A stretch of 64,000 nucleotides of DNA from positions 18,803 to 82,802 of the forward strand of contig JADFIA010000005.1 in NCBI GenBank assembly GCA_022566895.1, read 5' to 3'. The notes under the pieces are model-generated. The model was not told the origin of the DNA. It made no database searches and saw nothing but the letters and a program-made list of their open reading frames with translations. The first letter of the stretch is position 1, and each line of letters opens with the position of its first letter. Both the position numbers and the translations under genes were made by a program. The DNA comes from Pseudomonadota bacterium (lineage in GTDB: Bacteria > Pseudomonadota > Alphaproteobacteria > Sphingomonadales > SMXR01). Of the stretch, positions 48,036 to 58,295 are shown in pieces.

Positions 48036-48785
48036 TTAACCCCTTCCCTGATCCAACTGCACGTCGGCCGCGAGTATCTGACGGCGGCTACCGTCCGGCA
48101 AGGCAAGAATGAGGGCCCCGCTTTCCGAAAGATCGGCAAACACCCCGCGCGCCACTTCTTTGCCGTAACGTACGACAATCCGCTCACCAAGCCCGGCGGC
48201 GCGGGCCAACCAGGCCGTGCGTATCGGCTCAAATCCGCTTTTCCACCAGATATCGAGCCAATTCTGCATGGCCACCGCCAGCTTTTCAAGGAAGGCAGAC
48301 GGCGTAACCGACTTGATGCCTACTTGCTCCAGACTGACAAAGGCATGGCGTTCGAGTTCCGGCCCGCCGATCAGGTTGACGCCAATCCCGATGACCACCC
48401 AATCGGGGACTGATTTCCCGGAAAAAGAAGATTCGAGCAAGATCCCCGCGACCTTGGTTCCGCCAACCAGCACATCGTTAGGCCAGTCGCATTCGATTAT
48501 GACTTGCCCGCCCGATATCTCGGCGAAGGTCTCATGGAGCGCCACGGCGGCGACAAAGCTCAGATTTGCAATCTCTTTGTGGTTGGATCGGGGGCGCAAT
48601 AGCAATGAGCCGAAAAAGTTGCCGGGCTCTGAAACCCAGTGCCGGCCGCGCCGGCCGCGGCCGGCGCTTTGAGTGCGGGCGACAACCCACAAATCACTTT
48701 TTTCACCGGCTTTGGCCAGCCGTCGGGCTTCCTCGTTGGTACTGCCAACCGCCTCCAACGCAAGCAGCCGATAACCGGGTGGCAG
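48036..48785 (-). CDS. birA: Biotin-[acetyl-CoA carboxylase] ligase
   Basis: Attaches biotin to the biotin carboxyl carrier protein. Motifs: STNEEARRLAKAG, RTQSAGRGRRGRHWVSEPGN (biotinyl-AMP loop), CDWPNDVLVGGTKVAGILLE and a small C-terminal SH3-like domain. There is no N-terminal helix-turn-helix, so it is not a repressor. The start is uncertain: conserved-looking residues LPPGYRLLALEAVGSTNEE begin at a CTG (48785) with AAGGG 7 nt upstream, while the first usual start codon is a TTG at 48758. The frame stays open further upstream inside nuoN, without meaning. Confidence 0.9.
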   Translation of the reverse strand: MPPGYRLLALEAVGSTNEEARRLAKAGEKSDLWVVARTQSAGRGRRGRHWVSEPGNFFGSLLLRPRSNHKEIANLSFVAAVALHETFAEISGGQVIIECDWPNDVLVGGTKVAGILLESSFSGKSVPDWVVIGIGVNLIGGPELERHAFVSLEQVGIKSVTPSAFLEKLAVAMQNWLDIWWKSGFEPIRTAWLARAAGLGERIVVRYGKEVARGVFADLSESGALILALPDGSRRQILAADVQLDQGRG

Positions 48786-48817
48786 GCTGATGCCCTTAAA
48801 ATTATCTGCAAAGGTGC

Positions 48818-50269
48818 TCAGGGGACCAACGCTCCCGCCGCCACGGCAGCCCACTGCACAAGCGGTCCAATTAGAATGAATGAAAGCGGCGAATTCACCG
48901 CCGCGGTGATCGTCAGGACCATCGAAAGAGATTTGCTCTCCGGGCGCTCGAAGGTCACAACCGGCTTGTCGAAATACATGATTTTGACAATCCGCACGTA
49001 ATAGTAGGCGGCCACGACGCTGGTCACCACGCCGAAGACGGCAAGTGTATAAAGGCCAGCGTTTACGGCCGCCAGGAAGACATACAGCTTGCCGAAGAAA
49101 CCGGCCAGCAAGGGAATACCGGCCAGTGAGAACATCAGAATGGCCAGCGCCAGCGCCATCATCGGGTCCCGTTCCGAAAGGCCGGCCAGATCGCTGATCT
49201 GCTCGCTCATGCCATCGCGGCTGCGCATATTCAATATGCAGACAAAGGCCCCGAGGGTCATGGTCATATAGATAGCCATGTAGATAAGGACCCCCTGCAC
49301 ACCCATTTCGGTACCCGCCGCCACGCCAATCAGCGCATAGCCGATATGGCCGATCGAACTGTAGGCCATCAGCCGTTTGATGTTTGTCTGCACAATAGCA
49401 ACGAATGCTCCCAAGGTCATCGAGAGGACCGATAAGAGCACAATGATCTGACGCCACACTTCGTCCAGCTCGGGGAAAGAACCGAAGAGCACCCGTAGCA
49501 CCAAGGCCATGGCCGCGACCTTGGGAGCGGCGGCGAAAAAGGCGGCGACCGGGGTTGGCGCCCCTTCGTAAACATCGGGCGTCCACATATGAAAGGGGAC
49601 CGCTGAAATCTTAAAGGCAAGACCGGCCACGACAAACACGATCCCGACCACCACCCCGGTCGGCGCGCCGTCCGCAAAGGCCAGCGCCAGTGCGTCGAAC
49701 GACGTACTGCCGGCGAAACCATAGATCAGCGAAATGCCATAGAGCAACAGTCCGGACGACAGGGCGCCAAGCACGAAATATTTAAGGCCGGCTTCACTCG
49801 AGCGTTGGCGGTCGCGGTTGATCGCCGCCAGGACGTAAAGGCACAAGCTTTGCAGCTCCAGCCCCAGATAGAGGGACATGAAATCGTTGGCCGAAATCAT
49901 CATCATCATGCCCAGCGTGGCCAGCACAATGAGGATCGGGTATTCGTAATTCGAGATTTGCTTTTCTTTAAGATACGGCCCGGATATCAGGATCGCGGCG
50001 ATCGAGCCGAAGAGCACAAGGGTTTTCATAAAAAGACCGAACGCGTCCATCACAAACAAACCGTTAAAAGTTACGACCCGCCCCTCAAGCCGGAAAAAGA
50101 GGAGCCATAAAACCAGGAGCGTGCCAAGCAGCAACAACACGCTGAGCCGCGACAGGCGGTCAATCGACGGGGTCTTTCTGATCACGCCGGCGAGCAGCAG
50201 AACCATCGCCCCCACCGCCATCAGCAGCTCGGGGTAGACCGAAATGAGATTGGGCAGGGCCTGGCGCAT
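48818..50269 (-). CDS. nuoN: NADH-quinone oxidoreductase subunit N
   Basis: Antiporter-like proton-pumping subunit of complex I. The 483 residues form about 14 membrane helices; the pump signature includes GLAFKISAVPFHMWTPDVYEGAPTP split around the key Lys, and IKRLMAYSSIGHIGY. Last gene of the nuo operon, 1 bp after nuoM; birA follows immediately. Confidence 0.97.
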   Translation of the reverse strand: MRQALPNLISVYPELLMAVGAMVLLLAGVIRKTPSIDRLSRLSVLLLLGTLLVLWLLFFRLEGRVVTFNGLFVMDAFGLFMKTLVLFGSIAAILISGPYLKEKQISNYEYPILIVLATLGMMMMISANDFMSLYLGLELQSLCLYVLAAINRDRQRSSEAGLKYFVLGALSSGLLLYGISLIYGFAGSTSFDALALAFADGAPTGVVVGIVFVVAGLAFKISAVPFHMWTPDVYEGAPTPVAAFFAAAPKVAAMALVLRVLFGSFPELDEVWRQIIVLLSVLSMTLGAFVAIVQTNIKRLMAYSSIGHIGYALIGVAAGTEMGVQGVLIYMAIYMTMTLGAFVCILNMRSRDGMSEQISDLAGLSERDPMMALALAILMFSLAGIPLLAGFFGKLYVFLAAVNAGLYTLAVFGVVTSVVAAYYYVRIVKIMYFDKPVVTFERPESKSLSMVLTITAAVNSPLSFILIGPLVQWAAVAAGALVP

Positions 50270-50270
50270 A

Positions 50271-51797
50271 TTACCGGCCTCCCCCGGCCTCGAGGCCTGT
50301 CATCGGCCCCACGGATGCTCCGGTGGCCGCATTAAACTGCTCGAGTAGATTGCTCACCGAGACATGCAACACATCGAGGATGGGGGCTGGGTAAATACCC
50401 ATCCAGATGACCACGAAAATCAACGGGGCAAATATCATGATTTCTCTGGGGCTCAAATCGAGCAGACCTTTGAGGTCCGCCTTTTCAAGCTTGCCGAAGA
50501 TCACCCGGCGATACAGATAGAGCATGTAGGCGGCACCGAGGATGATCCCGGTGGAGGCTATAAAGGCGAGCCAGCTTGAGGCCTGGTAGGCCCCGAAGAG
50601 AACCAGAATCTCACCCACGAAGCCGCTAGTCCCCGGCAGCCCGATGGAGGCCAGGGTGAAGAGCATGAAGGCGGCGGCATATCTGGGCATATTATTTACC
50701 AAGCCGCCGTAGCGCGCGATATCGCGACTGTGCAAGCGGTCGTACACCACACCGACACAGAGGAACAGGGCACCCGAGACCACGCCGTGCGACAGCATCA
50801 GGAAGATCCCGCCCTCGACGCCCTGGGTGTTAAAGACAAAGATACCGATGGTCACGAATCCCATATGCGCAACCGAGGAATAAGCGATCAGCTTTTTCAT
50901 ATCTTCCTGGGCCAGGGCAACAAAGGAGGTGTAGACGATGGCCACGAGGCTGAGGAAAAAGATCAGCCAGGTAAACTCCAGGCTGGCCAGCGGGAACATT
51001 GGCAGCGAGAAACGCAGGAAGCCGTAGCCGCCCATCTTCAATAGAATCCCGGCCAGAATCACCGAGCCGGCGGTCGGCGCTTCGACATGGGCGTCCGGCA
51101 GCCAGGTATGAACCGGCCACATCGGCAGCTTGACCGCGAAGGAAGCGAAAAACGCCAGCCACAGCCATTTCTGGACATCCGCATCAAAGGAGTAGCTCAT
51201 CAGGCTCGGGATATCGGAGGTGCCGGCGGTGAAAAACATGTACAGCATCGCCAGCAGCATGAACACCGAGCCGAGCAGCGTATAGAGGAAGAACTTGAAC
51301 GCCGCGTACACGCGCCGCGCGCCACCCCACACGCCGATGATCATGAACATTGGAATGAGGCCGCCTTCGAAGAAAATATAGAAAAGGAACAGGTCGAGGG
51401 ACACGAAAACGCCGATCATCAGCGTCTCGAGGAGCAAAAAGGCGATCATGTATTCCTTGACCCGGGTCTCGATCGCCTCCCAACTCGCAAGAATGCAGAT
51501 TGGCATGATAAACGCGGTCAGCACCACGAACAGCAGCGAAATACCGTCAACCCCCAGATGATAGGCGATTTTGTCGCCGATCCAGGGATGATGCTCGACC
51601 ATCTGAAAGGCGGAGGTTGAAGGATCAAAGCTCAGCCACATGGCGATCGAAAGAATGAAGTTGAACAAAGTCGCAATCAGAGCGACGCTGCGGCTGTTGC
51701 GGCGCACGATCTTCTCTTCGCCGCCGATCAGAAGAATCAGCGTGACCCCGACCAAGGGTACCAGAAGCATCAGCGAGAGAATGGGGAAACCGAGCAT
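50271..51797 (-). CDS. nuoM: NADH-quinone oxidoreductase subunit M
   Basis: Antiporter-like proton-pumping subunit. The 508 residues form about 14 helices with the conserved Glu region near SWEAIETRVKEY, the pump motif FAVKLPMWPVHTWLPDAHVEAP and MKKLIAYSSVAHMGFV. Three bp separate it from nuoL. Confidence 0.97.
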   Translation of the reverse strand: MLGFPILSLMLLVPLVGVTLILLIGGEEKIVRRNSRSVALIATLFNFILSIAMWLSFDPSTSAFQMVEHHPWIGDKIAYHLGVDGISLLFVVLTAFIMPICILASWEAIETRVKEYMIAFLLLETLMIGVFVSLDLFLFYIFFEGGLIPMFMIIGVWGGARRVYAAFKFFLYTLLGSVFMLLAMLYMFFTAGTSDIPSLMSYSFDADVQKWLWLAFFASFAVKLPMWPVHTWLPDAHVEAPTAGSVILAGILLKMGGYGFLRFSLPMFPLASLEFTWLIFFLSLVAIVYTSFVALAQEDMKKLIAYSSVAHMGFVTIGIFVFNTQGVEGGIFLMLSHGVVSGALFLCVGVVYDRLHSRDIARYGGLVNNMPRYAAAFMLFTLASIGLPGTSGFVGEILVLFGAYQASSWLAFIASTGIILGAAYMLYLYRRVIFGKLEKADLKGLLDLSPREIMIFAPLIFVVIWMGIYPAPILDVLHVSVSNLLEQFNAATGASVGPMTGLEAGGGR

Positions 51798-51800
51798 GAC

Positions 51801-53732
51801 CTACAATCCCCCTTCTTGCAGCACGATGTAGGTCAGGATCAGCGCCAAGCCGATCATCATGGCAAAGGCATAATGATAGATGTAGCCGGTCTGCAGACGC
51901 CGCAGGCGCGCTGCCAGCAAGGCGACCACCTTAGATATGCCATCGGGACCGAAGCGGTCGATCACCCCCTCGTCGCCCCGCCGCCATAAAAAGTGTCCCA
52001 AGCGGAAAGCCGGGCGCACAAACAGGAAATCGTAAAGTTCATCGAAGAACCATTTGTTCAGGAGGAACCGGTAGGCCCACTCGAAGGTGCGGGCCAACTT
52101 GCCCGGCAGATCGGGCCGCCGCAGATAGAGCTGGTAGGCCAGCAAGAACCCGCCGATGCTCATTATCAGGGGTAACGACTTGATAAATACCGGCGCATGA
52201 TGGGCGGCTTCCAGCACGCCGTCGCCGTGAGCCGATATCGAGCTGCCCCAGAACGCAGCCCGTCCGTCGCCGACAAAAAGGTCGGAGAACAAAAAACCGG
52301 AGGCGAAGGCACCCAGGGCCAGCAGGGCCAGCGGAAGCCACATGATCTTGGGGGCTTCGTGAACCCGGGCCATGACTTTAGCGGCCGCCCGCGGCGCCCC
52401 GTGGAAGGTCATGAATATAAGCCGCCAGGAATAAAAGGCGGTCATTAGCGCCGCCGCGACACCCATCACGAAGGCGAACTCGCCGAGGCCGGACTGGGCC
52501 GCCCAGGCGACTTCGATCACCGTATCTTTCGAGAAGTAGCCAGCGAACGGAAATACGCCGGTCAGGGCCAGGGTGCCGATGACCATGAAGGACCAACTGA
52601 GCGGCAAGGCCTTCCGCAGGCCGCCCATGCGGCGCATGTCCTGCTCGTCGGCCAGGGCATGGATCACGGCGCCGGAGCCGAGGAACAACAGCGCCTTGAA
52701 AAAGGCGTGGGTAAACAGATGGAACATGGCCGCACCGTACGCGCCAACGCCGGCGGCAAAGAACATATAGCCGAGCTGCGAACAGGTCGAATAGGCGATC
52801 ACTCGTTTGATATCGTTTTGCACCAGAGCGATGCTGGCCGTGACGATGGCCGTTGCCGCCCCGATAAAGATAACCAAGTCGAGCGCCAAGGGCGCATATT
52901 CGAACATCGGCGAACACCGCACGACCAGAAAAACGCCGGCCGTGACCATGGTCGCCGCATGGATGAGGGCCGAGACCGGGGTCGGGCCCTCCATGGCGTC
53001 CGGCAACCAGGTATGCAGCCCCAGTTGGGCTGATTTGCCCATGGCGCCGATGAACAGGAGAATGCAGATCGTATTCAGGGTATGGAGCTGGTAGCCCAGA
53101 AAGCTGAAGGTCGATCCGGCGTGATCCGGTACGGCATCGAAAACCGTCTGCATATCCACCGAGTTGAAGACCAGAAAAATTGCCAGGATGCCGAGCGAGA
53201 AGCCGAAATCACCGATCCGGTTGACTAAAAAGGCCTTGATCGCGGCGGCATTGGCGCTCGGGCGCTCGTACCAGAAACCAATCAACAGGTAAGATGACAG
53301 TCCGACCCCTTCCCAGCCAAAGAACAACTGCAGAAAATTATCGGCGGTTACCAGCGTCAGCATGGCAAAGGTAAAAAGCGACAGGTAGGCAAAGAATCGC
53401 GGATTGTGCGGGTCGCTGCTCATATAGCCGATCGAATAGACATGGACCAACGCCGAGATCACGGTCACCACCACGAGCATCACCACGGTCAGTGTATCGA
53501 TGCGCAGCGCCCAGTGAAAATCGAGTTCGCCCGAGCTGACCCATTGGGCCACCGGAATGCGGTATTCGTGGCCGCCCAGCGCCACGTCGGCAAAGCCGAT
53601 CATGGCCAAAAGCGCCGCTATGACCAGAAAGCCCGAAGTGACGATCTGGGCACCCCGGGGGCCGAGACGGTGACCAAACAGTCCGGCCACAAGGAAGCCC
53701 AGAAGAGGGAGGAATACGATGGTCACGTACAT
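51801..53732 (-). CDS. nuoL: NADH-quinone oxidoreductase subunit L
   Basis: Largest antiporter-like subunit, at the distal end of the membrane arm, with a long lateral helix. The 643 residues show FFGWEGVGLSSYLLIGFWY, MGKSAQLGLHTWLPDAMEGPTPV with the pump Lys, DIKRVIAYSTCSQLGYM and a C-terminal extension with the final helix. Confidence 0.97.
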   Translation of the reverse strand: MYVTIVFLPLLGFLVAGLFGHRLGPRGAQIVTSGFLVIAALLAMIGFADVALGGHEYRIPVAQWVSSGELDFHWALRIDTLTVVMLVVVTVISALVHVYSIGYMSSDPHNPRFFAYLSLFTFAMLTLVTADNFLQLFFGWEGVGLSSYLLIGFWYERPSANAAAIKAFLVNRIGDFGFSLGILAIFLVFNSVDMQTVFDAVPDHAGSTFSFLGYQLHTLNTICILLFIGAMGKSAQLGLHTWLPDAMEGPTPVSALIHAATMVTAGVFLVVRCSPMFEYAPLALDLVIFIGAATAIVTASIALVQNDIKRVIAYSTCSQLGYMFFAAGVGAYGAAMFHLFTHAFFKALLFLGSGAVIHALADEQDMRRMGGLRKALPLSWSFMVIGTLALTGVFPFAGYFSKDTVIEVAWAAQSGLGEFAFVMGVAAALMTAFYSWRLIFMTFHGAPRAAAKVMARVHEAPKIMWLPLALLALGAFASGFLFSDLFVGDGRAAFWGSSISAHGDGVLEAAHHAPVFIKSLPLIMSIGGFLLAYQLYLRRPDLPGKLARTFEWAYRFLLNKWFFDELYDFLFVRPAFRLGHFLWRRGDEGVIDRFGPDGISKVVALLAARLRRLQTGYIYHYAFAMMIGLALILTYIVLQEGGL

Positions 53733-53740
53733 GTGTTCGC

Positions 53741-54049
53741 CTAACCCCTCATCTGATTGATGTCCTCAACATCAATGCTGCCGCGATTGCGAAAATAGAT
53801 GACCAGAATAGCCAGGCCGATCGCCGACTCGGCGGCCGCCACCGTGAGCACGAACATGGCGAAAATTTGCCCCACGAGATCATTGTGAAAGCTCGAAAAA
53901 GCGACCAGATTGATGTTCACGGCAAGCAAAATAAGTTCAATCGACATCAATATGATGATGACGTTTTTGCGGTTCAGGAAAATCCCGAACATGCCGAGCG
54001 AAAACAAGATCGCCCCAACCGTCAAATAATGCTCAATTCCGATTTCCAT
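53741..54049 (-). CDS. nuoK: NADH-quinone oxidoreductase subunit K
   Basis: Small membrane subunit (102 residues, three helices) linking the quinone site to the pumps. Conserved Glu residues lie in [20 protein letters not shown] and in [20 protein letters not shown]. The ATG at 54049 (MEIGIEHYL) gives the usual length; the frame continues upstream to 54070 without conservation. Confidence 0.96.
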   Translation of the reverse strand: MEIGIEHYLTVGAILFSLGMFGIFLNRKNVIIILMSIELILLAVNINLVAFSSFHNDLVGQIFAMFVLTVAAAESAIGLAILVIYFRNRGSIDVEDINQMRG

Positions 54050-54070
54050 GGGCCCCCACGGCTCCCTCAA

Positions 54071-54691
54071 CTACATTTTCACGCCCTTGCCGGTCTCAAC
54101 CTTTATCAGCTCGATGGACTCGGCCGGCGTGCGCGCGACTTGGTCGGCGATGATTTGTTTTTTAACCCCGGGACGGGTTCTATGGGCCAGCACGATGGCC
54201 CCGATCATGGACACAAGAAGGATCATGCCGGCAGCCTGAAAGAGATAAATGTAATCCGTAAAAAGCACCTGCCCCATGGCCGCCGTATTCTCGACGTCCT
54301 GGGCGATGCGCACGGCCCCGGATCCGGGGATGCGCACCATTTCGGGCCGCCCCAGTCCGCTTGCCAGCACCAGAAGCAATTCCCCAAGAACGATCATGCC
54401 GACCAGACCGCCGAGTGGCAGGTACTGTTGGAATCCTTGGCGTAACTCAGAAAAGTCGATATCCAGCATCATCACCACGAAAAGGAACAGGACGGCTACC
54501 GCACCGACATAAACGATGATCAAAATCATGGCCAAGAACTCAGCCCCCAGAAGCACGAACAGACCCGCGGCATTAAAAAAAGCGAGGATCAAAAAGAGCA
54601 CTGAATGAACCGGATTACGCGAAACCACGACCATCAGGCCGGCGAAAATCGCCAATCCCGCAAACATGTAAAATGCTAGTGCCGCGATCAT
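54071..54691 (-). CDS. nuoJ: NADH-quinone oxidoreductase subunit J
   Basis: Membrane subunit (206 residues, five helices) with the pi-bulge helix in the segment FLAMILIIVYVGAVAVLFLF and the downstream FVVMMLDIDF. The start at 54691 (MIAALAFYMF) gives the usual length; the frame is open to 54772 but the extra residues are not conserved. It lies 19 bp after nuoI. Confidence 0.96.
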   Translation of the reverse strand: MIAALAFYMFAGLAIFAGLMVVVSRNPVHSVLFLILAFFNAAGLFVLLGAEFLAMILIIVYVGAVAVLFLFVVMMLDIDFSELRQGFQQYLPLGGLVGMIVLGELLLVLASGLGRPEMVRIPGSGAVRIAQDVENTAAMGQVLFTDYIYLFQAAGMILLVSMIGAIVLAHRTRPGVKKQIIADQVARTPAESIELIKVETGKGVKM

Positions 54692-54710
54692 CGTCGTCCT
54701 CTGCGCCGCC

Positions 54711-55196
54711 CTATCTGTAGGGCGCGTCGTCGGCCAGCCGCTTGGCAATTTCGCTTTCCCAGCGGTCGCCATTGGCCATAAGCTTTTCCTTGTCGTACAT
54801 CAGCTCTTCGCGGGTCTCGGTCGAATATTCGAAGTTCGGCCCTTCGACAATGGCGTCAACCGGGCAGGCCTCTTCGCAAAAACCGCAATAGATACATTTG
54901 GTCATGTCGATGTCATAGCGGGTCGTGCGCCGGCTGCCGTCGGCCCGCTCTTCGGCCTCGATGGTGATTGCCTGGGCCGGACAGATAGCTTCGCAAAGCT
55001 TGCAGGCAATGCAGCGCTCTTCGCCATTAGGATAGCGGCGCAGCGCGTGCTCGCCACGGAAGCGCGGGCTCAGACGGCCTTTTTCATAAGGGTAATTAAG
55101 CGTCACCTTCGGCTTGAAGAAATATTTCAGAGTCAACCAATGAGCCTTGGCGAATTCCAAGAGCAGGAAGCTTTTCAGGATGCGGAATATTTTCAT
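54711..55196 (-). CDS. nuoI: NADH-quinone oxidoreductase subunit I
   Basis: Carries clusters N6a and N6b of the electron path. The 161 residues contain two 4Fe-4S motifs, [18 protein letters not shown] and [19 protein letters not shown]. [21 protein letters not shown] sequence precedes them. The start at 55196 (MKIFRILKS) gives the usual alphaproteobacterial length. Confidence 0.97.
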   Translation of the reverse strand: MKIFRILKSFLLLEFAKAHWLTLKYFFKPKVTLNYPYEKGRLSPRFRGEHALRRYPNGEERCIACKLCEAICPAQAITIEAEERADGSRRTTRYDIDMTKCIYCGFCEEACPVDAIVEGPNFEYSTETREELMYDKEKLMANGDRWESEIAKRLADDAPYR

Positions 55197-55207
55197 GGCC
55201 GTCTCTC

Positions 55208-56239
55208 CTAAACCCGTCCAAGTGCCAGCGCGGCGCCCCCGTAGGCGACCACCGCAAACAGCGAGATTGGCAGAAACACTTTCCAGCCCAGGCGCATCAG
55301 CTGGTCGTAGCGGTAACGTGGCACGGTCGCTTTCACCCAGGCAAAAATGAAAAAGAAAAAGGCCATCTTGATCATCAGCCATAGGGGTCCGGGGATGAAA
55401 TCCAGAAAGGCGAAAGGCGCCTGCCAGCCACCGAAAAACAGGATGCTGGTCATGGCGCACATCAGCAGGATGTTGGTGTATTCGCCGAGCCAGAAGAGAC
55501 CGAAAGCCATCGAGCTGTATTCGACCTGATAGCCGGCCACCAGCTCTGCCTCGGCCTCCGGCAAGTCAAATGGCGGCCGGTTGGTTTCGGCCATGGCGCT
55601 GATCAAAAAGATCATAAACAAGGGGAAATGGGAAAATACGAACCAGCTGCCGACGCCGCCCGACTGCGCCAGCACGACCTCCGACAGATTGAGCGAACCG
55701 ACCCAGACCAGCACGGCGACCAGGACAAAACCGATCGAAACCTCGTACGAGACCATCTGGGCGGCCGAACGCAAAGCCCCCAAAAAAGCATAGCGGGAAT
55801 TCGAGGCCCAGCCGGCCATAAGGATACCGTAAACACCTAGGGAGGAAATCGCGAAGATGTAGAGGATGCCGACGTTCAAATTCGCCAGCACGATCCCCTC
55901 GCCCCAGGGGATCACCGCCCAGGCGATCAGGGCCAGCGAAAACGTGACCACGGGGGCAATAAAGAAAATGCCCTTGTTGGCGCCGGCCGGGACCAGGGTT
56001 TCCTTGAACAGGAGCTTAAGTCCGTCGGCGAAGGATTGCAAAAGACCGAACGGCCCGACGACATTGGGGCCGCGCCGCAACTGCATGGCGGCCCAGATCT
56101 TGCGGTCGAAATAGACCAAAAAGGCAACCGCCAGCAAAAGTGGCAGCAGGATCGCCATGATCAGGATCACGATCCAAACCAGCGACTGCAGGAGCTCCGG
56201 CAGCCAAGCGAACAGCCATTGGAAGACTGCGTTATCCAT
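55208..56239 (-). CDS. nuoH: NADH-quinone oxidoreductase subunit H
   Basis: Membrane subunit forming most of the quinone channel. The 343 residues form about eight helices with [48 protein letters not shown] and [20 protein letters not shown] in short conserved blocks. The start overlaps the end of nuoG by 8 bp. Confidence 0.97.
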   Translation of the reverse strand: MDNAVFQWLFAWLPELLQSLVWIVILIMAILLPLLLAVAFLVYFDRKIWAAMQLRRGPNVVGPFGLLQSFADGLKLLFKETLVPAGANKGIFFIAPVVTFSLALIAWAVIPWGEGIVLANLNVGILYIFAISSLGVYGILMAGWASNSRYAFLGALRSAAQMVSYEVSIGFVLVAVLVWVGSLNLSEVVLAQSGGVGSWFVFSHFPLFMIFLISAMAETNRPPFDLPEAEAELVAGYQVEYSSMAFGLFWLGEYTNILLMCAMTSILFFGGWQAPFAFLDFIPGPLWLMIKMAFFFFIFAWVKATVPRYRYDQLMRLGWKVFLPISLFAVVAYGGAALALGRV

Positions 56240-58286
56240 CGGTTCCGGTCGCCTCCCTTGGCACGCCGTTGGCCAGATCCTGCACTTCATTCAATATTTT
56301 TGAGGCCCGGGCGATCGGATTGGTCAGGAAATAGCCGCTGGAAACGGCACCCAAGCCACCAGCCTTGGGCTCTTTATCCGAGCCAAACTTGCCCCATTTT
56401 GCGGCGGCTGCAACGTCACGCTGGTTCAAGTGCGGCAAATCGGCGATAAGCCCGGCCCTGAGCTCGCCAAAACTGTCGAACGGCAGTGGCTTGTCGAGGA
56501 CATCCGAAAGCGCTCTCAGGATCGTCCAGTCATGCCGCGCGTCGCCCGGCGGGAAGATCGCCCTCAGGCCCTCCTGGACTCGTCCCTCGAGGTTGATATA
56601 GAGGCCGTCCTTTTCCGCATAGGCGGCGCCGGGAAGCACCACGTCCGCCACTTCGGCCCCCGCATCACCGTGGCTGCCGAGGTAGATGACAAAGGCCTGC
56701 TTGAGCTTGGCCATATCAAATTCGTCGGCCGCCATGAGGAACACGACCTTGGCCTTGCCGCTTGCCGCATCGTCGAGAATGGCCGCGATACCGCCGCTTG
56801 ATGTCAGGCCGAGATCCAAACCGCCGACCCGCGAGGCGGCGCCATGGAGAACATTGAAGCCGTTCCAGTCCTTGCCCACCAGGCCGAAATGATCGGCCAA
56901 TCTGCGGACCGCCCCGATTATCGCGGCGCCGTCCCGGCGCTGAAGGGCCCCGGCCCCAAGCACGACCATCGGCCGTTCCGCCGCCATCAGACGACCCGAG
57001 AAGGCATGATGACCCGAGAGGATATCCGCCAGTAGCGCCGCCTCGTCGCCTAGATCCTCCACCTCATAGGTCAAGTCGGCGGCTGGTCCGATGCGCGCCA
57101 CTTTGAGACCATACTCACGCACGCCTTTCCGGATGCGGGCATTGAGGACCGCCGCCTCAAGGCGTGGGTTGGCCCCGACAAGGAGCAGCAGGTCCGCCTC
57201 TTCGATCCCGGCAACGGTCGAATTGAACAGATAGCCGGCCCGGCAGCCGGCCTCCACTGCGGCGCCGTCCTGGCGGCATTCGAGCCGCTTGCTGCCCACA
57301 GCTCTAAACAGAAGCTTCAAGGCATACATGCTCTCAAGATCCGCCAGATCGCCGATGATCCCGGCCAGCTCACCCCCTTTAAGACCATTAAGTTTCGTGG
57401 CGATCGCCTCAAAGGCCTCGGACCAGCTTGCTTCCTGGAGCTTGCCTTGCTTTTTTACATAGGGCCGGTCGAGTCTTCGGCGCCCCAAGCCGTCATAATG
57501 AAAGCGCGTCTTGTCCGAGATCCACTCTTCGTTCACGTCCTCATGGAGCCGCGGCAGGATCCGCATGACCTCATTGTCGCGGGCGTCGAGACGAATGTTC
57601 GAGCCCAGCGCATCCATGACATCAATGGTCTCGGTCTTCACTAGCTCCCACGAGCGGGCGGTGAAGGCGTAAGGCTTCGAGGTCAGTGCTCCGACCGGAC
57701 ACAAATCGATGATGTTGCCCGACAGCTCGCTCTCGAGCGAGCGTTCGAGGTAGCTGGTGATTTCCATATCCTCGCCGCGGCCGAGCGCGCCCAGCTCCTC
57801 GATCCCGGCCACCTCGGTCGCAAACCGCACGCAGCGCGTACAATGGATGCAGCGGGTCATGATGGTTTTGACAAGGGGCCCGATGTCCTTGTCCTTTACC
57901 GCCCGCTTGTTCTCTTGATAGCGGCTCTTGCCTGTGCCGTAGGCGATCGCCTGATCCTGGAGATCGCATTCGCCGCCCTGGTCGCAAATCGGGCAATCGA
58001 GAGGGTGGTTGATCAGCAAAAACTCCATCACCCCTTCACGGGCCTTCTTCACTTCCGGCGTATCGGTATAAATGACCATGCCATCGCCGGCCGGCATGGC
58101 ACAGCTGGCGATCGGCTTTGGCGAATGCTCCATCTCGACCAGGCACATACGACAATTGCCGGCAATCGAGAGCCGTTCGTGATAGCAGAAATGTGGCACC
58201 TCGATGCCCATTTCCTCACAGGCCCGCATGACCGTGGTGCCGGGCTCGACGGTGATTTCCTTGCCGTTTATGGTCAGTGTTGGCAT
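56232..58286 (-). CDS. nuoG: NADH-quinone oxidoreductase subunit G
   Basis: Holds clusters N1b, N4 and N5. The 684 residues have an N-terminal 2Fe-2S ferredoxin domain ([20 protein letters not shown]), the His/Cys-ligated cluster ([18 protein letters not shown]), a further 4Fe-4S ([16 protein letters not shown]) and a molybdopterin-oxidoreductase-like C-terminal region without cofactor. The N7 cluster motif seen in some bacteria is not evident. Confidence 0.97.
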   Translation of the reverse strand: MPTLTINGKEITVEPGTTVMRACEEMGIEVPHFCYHERLSIAGNCRMCLVEMEHSPKPIASCAMPAGDGMVIYTDTPEVKKAREGVMEFLLINHPLDCPICDQGGECDLQDQAIAYGTGKSRYQENKRAVKDKDIGPLVKTIMTRCIHCTRCVRFATEVAGIEELGALGRGEDMEITSYLERSLESELSGNIIDLCPVGALTSKPYAFTARSWELVKTETIDVMDALGSNIRLDARDNEVMRILPRLHEDVNEEWISDKTRFHYDGLGRRRLDRPYVKKQGKLQEASWSEAFEAIATKLNGLKGGELAGIIGDLADLESMYALKLLFRAVGSKRLECRQDGAAVEAGCRAGYLFNSTVAGIEEADLLLLVGANPRLEAAVLNARIRKGVREYGLKVARIGPAADLTYEVEDLGDEAALLADILSGHHAFSGRLMAAERPMVVLGAGALQRRDGAAIIGAVRRLADHFGLVGKDWNGFNVLHGAASRVGGLDLGLTSSGGIAAILDDAASGKAKVVFLMAADEFDMAKLKQAFVIYLGSHGDAGAEVADVVLPGAAYAEKDGLYINLEGRVQEGLRAIFPPGDARHDWTILRALSDVLDKPLPFDSFGELRAGLIADLPHLNQRDVAAAAKWGKFGSDKEPKAGGLGAVSSGYFLTNPIARASKILNEVQDLANGVPREATGTDG

Positions 58287-58295
58287 GCCGCTTTC

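Noticed and set aside
48786..49586. Upstream continuation of the birA frame
   Set aside because: It runs through nuoN in another frame and encodes Arg/Gly-rich nonsense; only the C-terminal part is BirA.
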